A stretch of DNA of 36,695 nucleotides from JAVWHX01 sp036639875 (GCA_036639875.1 JAVWHX010000017.1:1-36695), one strand, 5' to 3'; numbered from the stretch's first letter, positions 1-7,609 are shown. The notes: generated by a model not told the origin, from the sequence alone. Numbers and translations: made by a program.

Positions 1-841
1 GTGTATCACTATAACAATAAGTACTTCTCATATCTTGTTGTGCTTGTAAAATATCTTCTGGTTTACAAGTATATGGATAATAAGTTAATTTTGTTAACAT
101 ACATCCAACCTTTGAACCAGGAATCTTTTCATGACATATCTTTGTAGCTAAAGCACTTGCTACAAATTGATGATGCATTGCTTGAAAAATAACTTGTTCC
201 CATTTGATATTTGGGAATCTATCTTCAACCAAACCACCAGTTGTATAAGGATGTCTAATCATTGAATCAACTTCATTAAATGTTAACCAATATTTGACTT
301 TGTTTTTATATCTTTCACAAATAGTTTCGACATATCTTACAAACATATCAATCACTTCTCTAGAATACCAACCTTGATATTTTAAAGTTAAATTGATTGG
401 TGGTTCATAATGAGACATCGTGACTAACGGTTCAATCCCATATTTGATACATTCATCAAAAACATCATCATAGAACTTTAATCCTTCTTCATTAGGAACT
501 AAATCATCACCATTAGGAAAGATTCTAGACCATGCTATAGATAATCTATAAACCTTAAATCCCATTTCAGCAAACAATCGAATATCTTCTTTATAATGAT
601 GATAACCATCACTAGCATGTCTTTTTGGATATAATGATTCATCCATAGAACTTAATGCATCTTCAATATCTTTTGAAGTTATAGAATTATGTGCTTTATA
701 ATCTTGAACATCAATATCTAAATGATGACGTGCGCAATCTGAAACACTTATCCCTTTACCACCTTCATTCCATCCACCTTCATATTGGTTAGCAGCTGTT
801 GCTCCACCCCATAAAAATCCTTCTGGAAATTGTTTTTTCAT
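1..841 (-). CDS. 6-phospho-beta-glucosidase, GH1 (3' end cut by window edge)
   Basis: The first 280 codons of a glycoside hydrolase family 1 enzyme; the C-terminal part lies beyond the left edge. The protein starts MKKQFPEGFLWGGATAANQYEG-like, the usual GH1 opening, and carries the acid/base motif WLTFNEVD (bases about 265-290). The family splits phosphorylated beta-glucosides (cellobiose-6P, salicin-6P types) inside the cell after PTS uptake. The ATG at 841 follows an AAGGGAGGA ribosome binding site. It lies 125 bp downstream of an RpiR regulator and in the same direction as a cellobiose-type EIIC (2191-3531), so the three form a beta-glucoside locus. The nucleophile motif (I/V-TENG) is outside the window, so the call rests on the N-terminal two thirds. 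Exact sugar unknown. Confidence 0.9.
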   Translation of the reverse strand, partial: MKKQFPEGFLWGGATAANQYEGGWNEGGKGISVSDCARHHLDIDVQDYKAHNSITSKDIEDALSSMDESLYPKRHASDGYHHYKEDIRLFAEMGFKVYRLSIAWSRIFPNGDDLVPNEEGLKFYDDVFDECIKYGIEPLVTMSHYEPPINLTLKYQGWYSREVIDMFVRYVETICERYKNKVKYWLTFNEVDSMIRHPYTTGGLVEDRFPNIKWEQVIFQAMHHQFVASALATKICHEKIPGSKVGCMLTKLTYYPYTCKPEDILQAQQDMRSTYCYSDT

Positions 842-966
842 ATATAATTCCTCCCTTATTTTCTTTTATTATATCTGCTTTTTATTTTATTTCTTTAGAT
901 AACATTGACTTTGGTACAAACATTCAAAAAATAATATGAATGCTTTCAATTATTGGTATATAGGTA

Positions 967-1815
967 TCATTTGCCCCAGCTTTCTCTAGCCCCAGCCAAA
1001 TCCATACTAATCTTTTCAACCTTATCAATAGAATGAATCAATAATGTCGAAACAAAAACATCTAATATATATTGAATAGCCATTGTAAAAGCTAACGTTT
1101 TCAATTCTAATTCATTATTCGTTTCAATAATATGAATATGTTCATTTGTTAGTTTGACTATTTGACTATTAATATTCCCAGTTATAGCAACCGTCTTAAT
1201 GCCACTTTCTTTTAAACGTTTAGCTGCCTCAATAACCATCGGATTCTTACCCGTATGTGACAATAGAATAGCCACTGTCGGAATCTTTTGAATTTCTAAG
1301 TACTTAATATGTTCCCAGTGTGAAGCACTATAAACAAAACAATCTTTATATACACCTTCAAAACGATAAGCCATCATTTTAGCTAAATCATAATTGACAC
1401 CATCACCATATATTTCAATTCTTTGAGCTTGTTTCATCAAGTTCGTAATTCTAATAATTGTATTTCTAGATAGTAAACTTCTGGTATGGTCGATTGCTTT
1501 TGCATATATATGAGGTAATGTATTGATAATATCATCTACTGAAGTATTGGCATCAAATGGTTTTTTTCTTAATAACTCTCTTTGTTTCATCATTGCAGGG
1601 AATTCTGAAGCATAAATAAACTTCAAATCTGCATACCCTTTGACTTCTAACTTCTTACATAATCTGATAATTGTTGAAGCAGAAGTATAGCTTACTTTAG
1701 CAAGTTCATTAACATTCATTTCTAATAAATCTTTAGGATTATCTATGATGTATTCAACAACTGCTTTTTCTTGTGAAGTCAAATCATTTAAACTTAACAT
1801 TTTATCAATAATCAT
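967..1815 (-). CDS. RpiR/MurR-family transcriptional regulator (beta-glucoside locus)
   Basis: A 282-residue regulator with an N-terminal HTH_6 domain (about residues 1-75, with the helix-turn-helix around VNELAKVSYTSASTIIRLCKKL) and a C-terminal SIS sugar-phosphate-binding domain (about 115-250, including AILLSHTGKNPMVIEAAKR). Members sense phosphosugars and bind inverted repeats. The start is taken at the ATG at 1815 because AGGAGG lies 6 bases upstream; an open frame runs 10 codons further, but that extension would cover the ribosome binding site. It sits between a PTS EIIC gene and a 6-phospho-beta-glucosidase, which it probably controls. An inverted repeat overlaps its likely promoter (see 1829-1857). 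Confidence 0.9.
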   Translation of the reverse strand: MIIDKMLSLNDLTSQEKAVVEYIIDNPKDLLEMNVNELAKVSYTSASTIIRLCKKLEVKGYADLKFIYASEFPAMMKQRELLRKKPFDANTSVDDIINTLPHIYAKAIDHTRSLLSRNTIIRITNLMKQAQRIEIYGDGVNYDLAKMMAYRFEGVYKDCFVYSASHWEHIKYLEIQKIPTVAILLSHTGKNPMVIEAAKRLKESGIKTVAITGNINSQIVKLTNEHIHIIETNNELELKTLAFTMAIQYILDVFVSTLLIHSIDKVEKISMDLAGARESWGK

Positions 1816-1828
1816 AACATTCCTCCTT

Positions 1829-1857
1829 TTTTTACAGTATAACAACTTTTGTAAAAA
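1829..1857 (-). promoter_or_regulatory. Inverted repeat over the -10 box of the rpiR-type gene
   Basis: TTTTTACA at 1829-1836 and TGTAAAAA at 1850-1857 form an 8-bp inverted repeat with a 13-bp spacer. The best -10 box for the regulator gene (TATACT, minus strand, 1836-1841) lies largely inside the spacer; no good -35 box is seen. This placement fits autorepression, but a TACA/TGTA repeat in AT-rich DNA can arise by chance. Confidence 0.35.
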
Positions 1858-1883
1858 TAGTTTTGTTTTTTTATAAAATGAAA

Positions 1884-1905
1884 AAAGTCTATTTTCATAG
1901 ACTTT
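1884..1905 (-). terminator. Rho-independent terminator after the 90-residue protein gene
   Basis: On the minus strand, AAAGTCTAT, a GAAA tetraloop and ATAGACTTT form a 9-bp stem followed by a T-run. It begins at the stop codon of the gene at 1904-2176 and separates the PTS transcript from the regulator gene. Confidence 0.85.
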
Positions 1906-2176
1906 ATAAACGCATAGAGATTATTGTAAACATATAGATAATACAAACCATTGATTGTCCTACTTGTTCAGTTATACAAAATGGTGAATCTTTTTTCCAT
2001 ATACGATAAAGTGCATAGGGAGGGAAAAGAATATTAAATATATAAGTCATAATTTTATACTTTTGAAATGGTTTGATCGCATTTGGATCAGGTTTATTTA
2101 ATTGTTCTTTCATTTTTAAAATATTAATTTGTCGCATACTTAATTCTGCATATGGATCATTCACTCTTTTTGCCAT
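1904..2176 (-). CDS. Small membrane protein in PTS operon, unknown function
   Basis: A 90-residue protein with a basic, polar N-terminal half (MAKRVNDPYAELSMRQ...) and two hydrophobic stretches (about residues 44-58 and 73-88, around YIFNILFPPYALY and VCIIYMFTIIS), suggesting a membrane hairpin. It starts 14 bases after the stop of the PTS EIIC gene behind an AAAAGGAGATAT ribosome binding site and ends in a terminator, so it is cotranscribed with the EIIC. I do not recognise the family. It may be an accessory of the transporter, but nothing in the sequence shows a function. Confidence 0.7.
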   Translation of the reverse strand: MAKRVNDPYAELSMRQINILKMKEQLNKPDPNAIKPFQKYKIMTYIFNILFPPYALYRIWKKDSPFCITEQVGQSMVCIIYMFTIISMRL

Positions 2177-2190
2177 AACATATCTCCTTT

Positions 2191-3531
2191 TTATAATTCA
2201 GTATTTGCTAGTACTTCTGCTTGATTCTTCCCTTGTTTATTTGATGCAAATACAAATGGTAGATAAACAACGATTGAAATCACAATACAGATTGCTTGGG
2301 TAATAACTGCACCCATATCTCCTCCTGTACCAAGCCACGCTATTAATAGTGGTGGTGTTGTCCAAGGGACAGCATAAATCATATGTCCGCAGAATCCAAT
2401 AACAGTCATAAAATAAGCAAATGTTGCTGTTAAAATTGGTGTTAAGATAAACGGAATCATAAACATTGGGTTTAAAACAATTGGTAAACCAAAAGTCATA
2501 GTTTCATTAATATTAAATAATCCAGGTGCTAATGACAATTTCGCTATCGCTTTATAATCATCACGTTTAGATGATGTTAATAAGGCAATGACTAAACCAA
2601 TCGTAATCCCCGCTCCACCCATTGTTGTAAAACATGAAATAAATGTTTCATTCAATATAAATTGAGGGGCATTACCATTTTGAACAGCATCAGTATTAGC
2701 CAATACAGCTTCTAACATTGTTGCTTGATAAACTGGTTTTAAAACTTGTGTCCCATGAATACCAATAACCCAGAACACACAAGATAAACCAAAGATTAAT
2801 AAATATCCTGGTAATCCAGTTAATACGCCTCTAAGCGGTGCTTGGATACAAACACTAATTGCGTTATAAAACGAAATACCTACAACTGTTTTAAATAATA
2901 ATCCAAATCCAGAAATCAACAAGATTGTAATAACCCCTGGAAATAACACATTAAATGATTGTGTTACATTTGTTGGAACTGTATCAGGCATCTTTATACA
3001 GAGTTTCCCCGAATCTGCTAGACGACAATAAATCTCCATTGATACAAGTGCAACAATCATCCCTAGGAATAATCCTTGGGCATTGGTAAATTCTTTTGGT
3101 AATACATTGGCTACATTCACTAAATCAGTAACTCCCTCTACTTTTACATTTGTGAATGTATCACATAAGCTTACATAAGATGCAAGTGCAACAATTGGTG
3201 CAACAATTTCTTTATGTCCTAATTGTTTTGCAATTTCAACTGCAATTAAGATAACTGTCCCGATTGCAAAGAAATTCAATGTTGCATAGTTTGCTGCAGT
3301 AAACATATCTGTTAACCCTTCTAACCATGCCATTCCAGGTAATTTTGCTAGAGAAATACCTGTTGTCGTCGTAGAACAAACGACATTCGCAAACAATGTA
3401 CAAAATGCTCCTGTAATAATAATTGGTAGTAATGCAGTAAATGCATTCTTAATCGCTGTCATATGTCTTTGACTAGAAATCTTTGATGCAACGACTAATA
3501 ACTTTTCTGTAAGTTTATCTCCTAAACTCAT
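2191..3531 (-). CDS. PTS cellobiose/lactose-type EIIC permease
   Basis: A 446-residue membrane component of the lactose/cellobiose PTS family, moving a beta-glucoside-type sugar across the membrane for phosphorylation by an EIIB partner. It is strongly hydrophobic with about ten segments. Family marks are the N-terminal QRHMTAIKNAF, the loop FNINETMTFGLPIVLNP (about residues 335-355) and PWTTPPLLIAWLGTGGD near the C-terminus. The usual NEP of the loop reads NET here, while the second EIIC in the window keeps NEP. An AGAGAGGAGAGA ribosome binding site precedes the ATG. No EIIA or EIIB gene is beside it, so those must come from elsewhere. Its likely substrate follows from the 6-phospho-beta-glucosidase further down the same strand. 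Confidence 0.9.
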   Translation of the reverse strand: MSLGDKLTEKLLVVASKISSQRHMTAIKNAFTALLPIIITGAFCTLFANVVCSTTTTGISLAKLPGMAWLEGLTDMFTAANYATLNFFAIGTVILIAVEIAKQLGHKEIVAPIVALASYVSLCDTFTNVKVEGVTDLVNVANVLPKEFTNAQGLFLGMIVALVSMEIYCRLADSGKLCIKMPDTVPTNVTQSFNVLFPGVITILLISGFGLLFKTVVGISFYNAISVCIQAPLRGVLTGLPGYLLIFGLSCVFWVIGIHGTQVLKPVYQATMLEAVLANTDAVQNGNAPQFILNETFISCFTTMGGAGITIGLVIALLTSSKRDDYKAIAKLSLAPGLFNINETMTFGLPIVLNPMFMIPFILTPILTATFAYFMTVIGFCGHMIYAVPWTTPPLLIAWLGTGGDMGAVITQAICIVISIVVYLPFVFASNKQGKNQAEVLANTEL

Positions 3532-3564
3532 AAAATCTCTCCTCTCTTTCTAACCTGTCCACAT

Positions 3565-3578
3565 TGTAAGTGTTTTCA
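3565..3578 (-). promoter_or_regulatory. Probable cre site (CcpA) before PTS EIIC
   Basis: TGAAAACACTTACA (minus strand) matches the catabolite-responsive element pattern TGWAANCGNTNWCA with one mismatch (A for G at position 8). It lies 34-47 bases upstream of the EIIC start and downstream of the likely promoter, a usual place for CcpA roadblock repression of a sugar operon. Confidence 0.55.
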
Positions 3579-3595
3579 AAAATATTAGAAATTGG

Positions 3596-3624
3596 TTTTT
3601 ATGATTTTGGAGAGGAAATGTCAA
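3596..3624 (-). promoter_or_regulatory. Possible promoter of the PTS EIIC operon
   Basis: TTGACA (minus strand, 3619-3624) is a perfect -35 box, with TAAAAA 17 bp further on as a weak -10. The cre-like site lies just downstream. The -10 is poor, so the exact start is uncertain. Confidence 0.4.
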
Positions 3625-3670
3625 AGATTTATAATAAAAGACAAATATTTTGAAAAAAAGAGTTCAAAAA

Positions 3671-3691
3671 AACTCAATTAAGAATTGAGTT
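3671..3691 (-). terminator. Terminator of the lipoprotein gene
   Basis: AACTCAATT and AATTGAGTT form a perfect 9-bp stem with a 3-base loop, followed on the minus strand by TTTTTT. It begins one base after the stop codon at 3692. Confidence 0.85.
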
Positions 3692-4453
3692 CTATTTGAA
3701 ATTAAGTTTTGCTTTCACTTCATCTTGTGTAAGACCTTCACATGCTTTCATTAATTCGACTTCATTCTTTAAATCAGTAGCATTCTTTTTATTAATGTCT
3801 TCATTATCAACTTTAATATTTTCTTGTTCTACTTCTTTAAAATCTTTATCAGCATAAACAGTTTTACTTTCTTCAGTAATATATCCTTTTTCATCAATTG
3901 TCAAAACATTTATTATATAGCTATCTTCAGTAGCTCCAAACTCATCATCACCACCAGCAAATGTTTCAGACACTTTCATTTTCACTGTTAAAATAACTTT
4001 ACCATTCTTATCTTCTCTTTGTACATCATAAACTTCAGATCCTTCTGATTTTGTATAATCCTTATATAATGTTGTTTGAGTAGCCGTATAATCATCAACA
4101 ACATTATACTTAAATGTATCATCAGTCATTTTAATCAAAGAATGAAAATGACTTCCTTCAGCAATCATATAAGTAAAGAGTGATTCCTCACCTTCATCAT
4201 AAACTGTTTTTTCAACAGTACTTATTTTATTATCAGTATTATAATATTCCTTTTCTGATGTCATACCATCTGAATTTAATGACATCTTATAATAAGTTGC
4301 ATTTTTATTAAAAAACTCAACAGCAGCCACGTAAGTTTGCTTTCCATCTAAACCTTCATATAACGTTTTTTCTTTAGAGGTTTCACCAGTACTGCTATTA
4401 CCGCCACACCCAACTAATAAAACTGCACATAAACAAAATATAAACTTCTTCAT
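3692..4453 (-). CDS. Lipoprotein of unknown function
   Basis: A 253-residue protein with a lipoprotein signal: MKKFIFCLCAVLLVGCGG, lipobox LVGC with Cys16 as the lipidated residue. A polar linker (GNSSTGETSKEK) follows, then a soluble, acidic, Tyr-rich body that reads as beta-rich. The tail LMKACEGLTQDEVKAKLNFK is predicted helical. No family is recognised. It is predicted to be exported and anchored on the outer face of the membrane. It has its own promoter and terminator and a strong ribosome binding site (AAGGGGGA), so it is a single-gene transcript unlinked to its neighbours. Confidence 0.85.
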   Translation of the reverse strand: MKKFIFCLCAVLLVGCGGNSSTGETSKEKTLYEGLDGKQTYVAAVEFFNKNATYYKMSLNSDGMTSEKEYYNTDNKISTVEKTVYDEGEESLFTYMIAEGSHFHSLIKMTDDTFKYNVVDDYTATQTTLYKDYTKSEGSEVYDVQREDKNGKVILTVKMKVSETFAGGDDEFGATEDSYIINVLTIDEKGYITEESKTVYADKDFKEVEQENIKVDNEDINKKNATDLKNEVELMKACEGLTQDEVKAKLNFK

Positions 4454-4477
4454 TTTAAGTCCCCCTTATCTTTTTTT

Positions 4478-4507
4478 ATCATAGTCCCATTATGTCTTTA
4501 AAGTCAA
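4478..4507 (-). promoter_or_regulatory. Promoter of the lipoprotein gene
   Basis: TTGACT (4502-4507), 18 bp, TATGAT (4478-4483) on the minus strand, about 25 bases before the start codon at 4453. Confidence 0.6.
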
Positions 4508-4520
4508 TCTATTATACAAA

Positions 4521-4565
4521 AAAAATAAGAAAAAGAACAAAATCATGACTCTGATTCTTGTTCTT
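4521..4565 (-). terminator. Terminator overlapping the end of the 76-residue protein gene
   Basis: On the minus strand AAGAACAA (4558-4565) pairs with TTGTTCTT (4533-4540), with a short inner ATCA/TGAT helix, and a T-rich tract follows. The upstream arm lies inside the last codons of the gene, whose stop codon is in the loop. Confidence 0.65.
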
Positions 4566-4773
4566 CTTGTTTCTTCTTCGCTTCAAACGCAGCAGTTACT
4601 TCTTTTACAATTCTAAGAGTCTCTCTACTTGCTTCAAGATTTTCTCTATCCATCTCAATTGCACGCCTTCTTAATTCCCTATGACGTTCTAATTCTTGAT
4701 GCTCTTTTTTTCTTTGTAACTGATATTCTTCTCTCTTTTTCTTGCTCGAAAAGACAAATTCCATAAAGTTCAT
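4543..4773 (-). CDS. Small highly charged helical protein, unknown function
   Basis: A 76-residue protein starting MNFMEFVFSSKKKREEYQ and then almost wholly Lys/Arg/Glu/Gln-rich, consistent with one long helix or coiled coil (about residues 10-72). There is no signal peptide or membrane segment, though the short N-terminal MNFMEFVF could be an amphipathic or hydrophobic anchor. It has a good ribosome binding site (AAGGAGG, 7 bases from the ATG), its own promoter and its own terminator, which argues that it is a real gene. The family is not recognised. Confidence 0.7.
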   Translation of the reverse strand: MNFMEFVFSSKKKREEYQLQRKKEHQELERHRELRRRAIEMDRENLEASRETLRIVKEVTAAFEAKKKQEEQESES

Positions 4774-4815
4774 AAAAAACCTCCTTAAATTTGTAACTAT
4801 ACTTTATATGAGTAT

Positions 4816-4844
4816 ATCATACTTTTATAAAAAAGTAACTACAA
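4816..4844 (-). promoter_or_regulatory. Promoter of the 76-residue protein gene
   Basis: TTGTAG (4839-4844), 17 bp, TATGAT (4816-4821) on the minus strand. Confidence 0.55.
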
Positions 4845-4877
4845 TTGTCTTTAAAAAGATTATAAGTAAAAAGAAAA

Positions 4878-4895
4878 GAACTACATAAGTAGTTC
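4878..4895 (-). terminator. Terminator of the pgk-tpiA operon
   Basis: GAACTAC and GTAGTTC form a 7-bp stem with a 4-base loop, followed on the minus strand by TTTTCTTTTT. It starts directly after the tpiA stop codon. Confidence 0.85.
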
Positions 4896-5639
4896 CTAGT
4901 CTAATGCATGAATCATTGCTTTATAAGAATCTTCTACTAAAGAAGCTCCACCAACTAAAGCACCATCAATATCAGGTTGTTCTAATAATTCTTTTAAACC
5001 TTCAGGTTTAACAGATCCACCATATTGAATTCTTACTTTATCAGCAACTTCATTACCATATAATTCAGCAACAACACTTCTAATATATGCACAAACATCT
5101 TGAGCAATTTCATTAGTAGCTGTTTTACCAGTTCCAATAGCCCAAACTGGTTCATAAGCAATAACAGTTCTAGAAGCACAAGTAGGACAAACATCTTTAA
5201 ATGCTGCAACTGTTTGAGTTTTACATACATCTTTAGTCGTTCCTGCTTCATATTCTTCTAATGTTTCACCAACACATACGATTGGAGTCATATCATTTTT
5301 TAAAACTTGTAACATTTTAGCGTTAACAGTTTCATCTGTTTCATTAAAATATTGTCTTCTTTCAGAGTGACCTAGAATTACCCATTCAACTCCGATTTCT
5401 TTTAACATTTCAACACTCACTTCGCCAGTATAAGCACCGTTATCTTTAAAGTGACAGTTTTCAGCAGCAACAATTAAATTCTTTGCTTCTGCTTTAGCAG
5501 CTTGTAATGCCAAGTATGGAGTTGCAATACCCCAATCAGCATTTTGATTACAAGCACTATCAACTGCAGCAACAAACGCTTTTGTTTCTGCAATTGTTTT
5601 ATTCATTTTCCAGTTTCCTACAATAATTGGTTTTCTCAT
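4896..5639 (-). CDS. tpiA: Triosephosphate isomerase
   Basis: A 247-residue TIM-barrel enzyme interconverting dihydroxyacetone phosphate and glyceraldehyde 3-phosphate in glycolysis. The catalytic residues are visible: Asn9 and Lys11 (GNWKMN), His91 (GHSERRQYF) and Glu163 (AYEPVWAIGTG), plus the phosphate-gripping loop (WAIGTGKTA) and GGSV and GALVGGASL near the end. Length is normal. It starts 11 bases after the pgk stop codon behind AAGGAGAG and is the last gene of a pgk-tpiA operon that ends in a terminator. Confidence 0.98.
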   Translation of the reverse strand: MRKPIIVGNWKMNKTIAETKAFVAAVDSACNQNADWGIATPYLALQAAKAEAKNLIVAAENCHFKDNGAYTGEVSVEMLKEIGVEWVILGHSERRQYFNETDETVNAKMLQVLKNDMTPIVCVGETLEEYEAGTTKDVCKTQTVAAFKDVCPTCASRTVIAYEPVWAIGTGKTATNEIAQDVCAYIRSVVAELYGNEVADKVRIQYGGSVKPEGLKELLEQPDIDGALVGGASLVEDSYKAMIHALD

Positions 5640-5650
5640 TTTATCTCTCC

Positions 5651-6835
5651 TTATTTATCATCAATGGCAGCAATACCAGGTAATACTTTACCTTCCATAT
5701 ATTCTAATGAAGCTCCACCACCAGTAGAGATGTGAGAAACTTTATCAGCAAATCCTAATTGCATAACAGCAGCAGCACTATCACCACCACCAATAATAGT
5801 ATTTGCATCATTTAAAGCAGCTAAAGTTTCACATACAGCGATTGTTCCATTAGCAAATGCTGGCATTTCAAATACACCCATAGGGCCATTCCAAATAACA
5901 GTCTTAGCACCTTCTAATGCTTTTTTAATGTTTTCAACAGATTTAGGTCCAATGTCTAATCCCATATATCCATCAGGTACATCTTCACCACATTCTTTAA
6001 TATCACCTTCTGCAGCGAATGCATTATTAATAACTGAATCTACAGGTAAGATTAATTTATCTCCACCTTTAGCAATTAATTCTTTAGCAATATCAATTCT
6101 ATCTTCTTCAACTAAAGAGTTCCCAATATTATGTCCTTGTGCTTTAGCAAAAGTATAATACATACCTCCACCAACAATAACTTTATCAGCAATCTTTAAT
6201 AAGTTTTCAATAACTAAAATCTTATCAGAAACTTTAGCTCCACCTAAAATAGCAACCATTGGTCTTTCAGGATCATTAACAGCTTTTCCAATATAAGCAA
6301 TTTCTTTTTCCACTAAGAATCCAACTGCTGATGGTAAATGAGCAGGAATTCCAGCAGTAGAAGCATGTGCTCTATGTACTGAACCAAATGCATCTTCAAC
6401 AAATACATCACCTAAAGAAGCCCAATATTTCCCTAATTCAGGATCATTTTTGCTTTCTCCAGCTTCATAACGAGTATTTTGTACTAAAATAACTTGACCA
6501 TTATCAGCATTCTTAACTGCTTCTTCTAGTTCAGCACCTTTTGTACAGTTTACAAATTTAACATCTTTTCCTAATAATTCTGCTAATCTAGGAGCTGCAA
6601 CAGCTAAATCATTTTTAGCTTTATCTTCTTCAGTTTTTACTTTCCCCAAATGTGAGAATAATACAACTGCCTTAGGACCTTGTTCCAATAAATATTTAAG
6701 AGTAGGTAAAGCAGCAACAATTCTGTTGTCGTTTGTAATTTCTCCAGTTTCTTTGTTTCTAGGTACATTGAAGTCAACACGTACTAAAACAGTTTTTCCA
6801 GCAACTTCAATATCTTTAATTGTTTTTTTATCCAT
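5651..6835 (-). CDS. pgk: Phosphoglycerate kinase
   Basis: A 394-residue kinase that makes ATP from 1,3-bisphosphoglycerate. It shows the N-terminal substrate motif VLVRVDFNVP, the basic HLG and NTRYEAGE segments, the hinge region with AILGGAKVSDK, and the nucleotide-binding C-terminal GGGDSAAA and STGGGASLEYMEG. Three in-frame ATGs (6844, 6841, 6835) follow the GGAGG site. The third is chosen because the homologous proteins begin MDKKTI-like and it lies 10 bases from the site; the first would be only about 1 base away. First gene of the pgk-tpiA operon. The usual partner gapA is not in the window. Confidence 0.97.
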   Translation of the reverse strand: MDKKTIKDIEVAGKTVLVRVDFNVPRNKETGEITNDNRIVAALPTLKYLLEQGPKAVVLFSHLGKVKTEEDKAKNDLAVAAPRLAELLGKDVKFVNCTKGAELEEAVKNADNGQVILVQNTRYEAGESKNDPELGKYWASLGDVFVEDAFGSVHRAHASTAGIPAHLPSAVGFLVEKEIAYIGKAVNDPERPMVAILGGAKVSDKILVIENLLKIADKVIVGGGMYYTFAKAQGHNIGNSLVEEDRIDIAKELIAKGGDKLILPVDSVINNAFAAEGDIKECGEDVPDGYMGLDIGPKSVENIKKALEGAKTVIWNGPMGVFEMPAFANGTIAVCETLAALNDANTIIGGGDSAAAVMQLGFADKVSHISTGGGASLEYMEGKVLPGIAAIDDK

Positions 6836-6858
6836 TTTCATCATTCCTCCATGCCTGC

Positions 6859-6887
6859 ATTATACCATTGTTGTACGTGATTTTCAA
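6859..6887 (-). promoter_or_regulatory. Promoter of pgk-tpiA
   Basis: TTGAAA (6882-6887), 17 bp, TATAAT (6859-6864) on the minus strand. The predicted transcript starts near 6852, so the leader is only a few bases longer than the ribosome binding site. Confidence 0.75.
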
Positions 6888-6983
6888 TCGATTTCTTGAG
6901 ATATGTGAATGCTTTATCAAGCTATATATATCGTTTGACAAAAATAAAAAAAAGACTCTGTTTTTCACCATAAAATTAAAAAA

Positions 6984-7007
6984 AAGATGAATAAAATCAT
7001 TCATCTT
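6984..7007 (-). terminator. Terminator of the CarD-like gene
   Basis: AAGATGAAT and ATTCATCTT form a 9-bp stem with a 6-base loop, followed on the minus strand by TTTTTT. It starts 3 bases after the stop codon at 7010. Confidence 0.85.
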
Positions 7008-7009
7008 GA

Positions 7010-7525
7010 TTATGATAAAATAAGATCTCCACCCATTTGTTTTGAAATAAAAGGCCCTACTTCATCTTGTTGTATATTGAAAACATAAGCAATTTCACCA
7101 TTCAATAACTTTTGTGCATCTCTAAAGAACTGATCATCCATAGCATTTAACTTCTTACCATTTAACTTAAGTTCTTTATTTCTTAATGATAGAGTTTTAA
7201 TTAATGATACCAATTCATTCCTTTGACCATTTCTCATAATTTCTTTATATTTTTCTTTTCTTGAATTATCATGATCTATCCAAATTAATTCTTCTTCATT
7301 TATATGAGCAATCAATTGATAAATTTCATCCTTTGACATAATATCTTTCATTCTACTCATTAAATCTTCATTCTGGGTTGGGATAAAGATTTTTGAAGAA
7401 GGATTATAAACAGATTTTAAAATAAAATATTCTAAAAGCTGATCTTTAAACTTTCTTGTCATCACTTCATCAATCATACAAACACCCTCACTACCATAAA
7501 GCACTATATCTCCTTGTTTAAACAT
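7010..7525 (-). CDS. CarD-family transcriptional regulator
   Basis: A 171-residue CarD/CdnL-type protein. The N-terminal domain (about residues 1-60, MFKQGDIVLYGSEGVCMIDEV, then YFILKSVYNPSSKIFIPTQN) is the Tudor-like RNA polymerase-interacting fold shared with TRCF (Mfd). The C-terminal helical part (about 65-170) contains the signature-like region MSKDEIYQLI and a Lys-rich stretch. These proteins bind the RNA polymerase beta subunit and modulate initiation, often at rRNA or stress promoters. It is transcribed alone, with its own promoter, a long folded leader and a terminator. The RNAP-binding role is from family knowledge; the target promoters are unknown. Confidence 0.85.
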   Translation of the reverse strand: MFKQGDIVLYGSEGVCMIDEVMTRKFKDQLLEYFILKSVYNPSSKIFIPTQNEDLMSRMKDIMSKDEIYQLIAHINEEELIWIDHDNSRKEKYKEIMRNGQRNELVSLIKTLSLRNKELKLNGKKLNAMDDQFFRDAQKLLNGEIAYVFNIQQDEVGPFISKQMGGDLILS

Positions 7526-7549
7526 GAAATGCTCCTTTCTTAAATAAAT

Positions 7550-7599
7550 AACGTGTTATTTGCTCAACAGGACTTACGCTCCAGTACAAACAACACGTT
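7550..7599 (-). promoter_or_regulatory. Structured 5' leader RNA of the CarD-like gene
   Basis: The transcript from the promoter at 7610-7639 would begin near 7603 and at once fold. AACGTGTTGTTTG (7587-7599) pairs with CAAATAACACGTT (7550-7562) in 13 contiguous pairs, one of them G-U. The 24-base loop holds a GGA/UCC helix with a bulged G and a C-G pair closing a GUAA (GNRA) tetraloop. The G-U pair exists only in the minus-strand RNA and would be an A-C mismatch in the plus strand. The start codon is 24 bases downstream. No known riboswitch class was recognised. It could be a protein-binding leader or a stabilising 5' hairpin. Confidence 0.55.
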
Positions 7600-7609
7600 G
7601 ATTACATAC

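Noticed and set aside
943..956. cre-like sequence (TGAAAGCATTCATA) between rpiR and the 6-phospho-beta-glucosidase gene
   Set aside because: Two mismatches to the cre pattern and a position far from any good promoter; too weak to list as a site.
842..966. Promoter of the 6-phospho-beta-glucosidase gene
   Set aside because: A TATAAT box is present near 867-872 but no acceptable -35 box; cotranscription from the regulator gene is equally possible, so no promoter is listed.
3556..3572. TGTCCACATTGTAAGTG, resembling the 17-bp palindrome at 17774-17790
   Set aside because: It shares a 10-base core but only 11 of 17 positions, and the second arm is lost. It also overlaps the better cre match, so a second operator is not claimed.
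5033..5251. Leucine/lysine-rich frame within tpiA on the same strand
   Set aside because: It is a shifted reading of the tpiA coding sequence with unnatural composition (runs of L, V and K); tpiA itself is complete.
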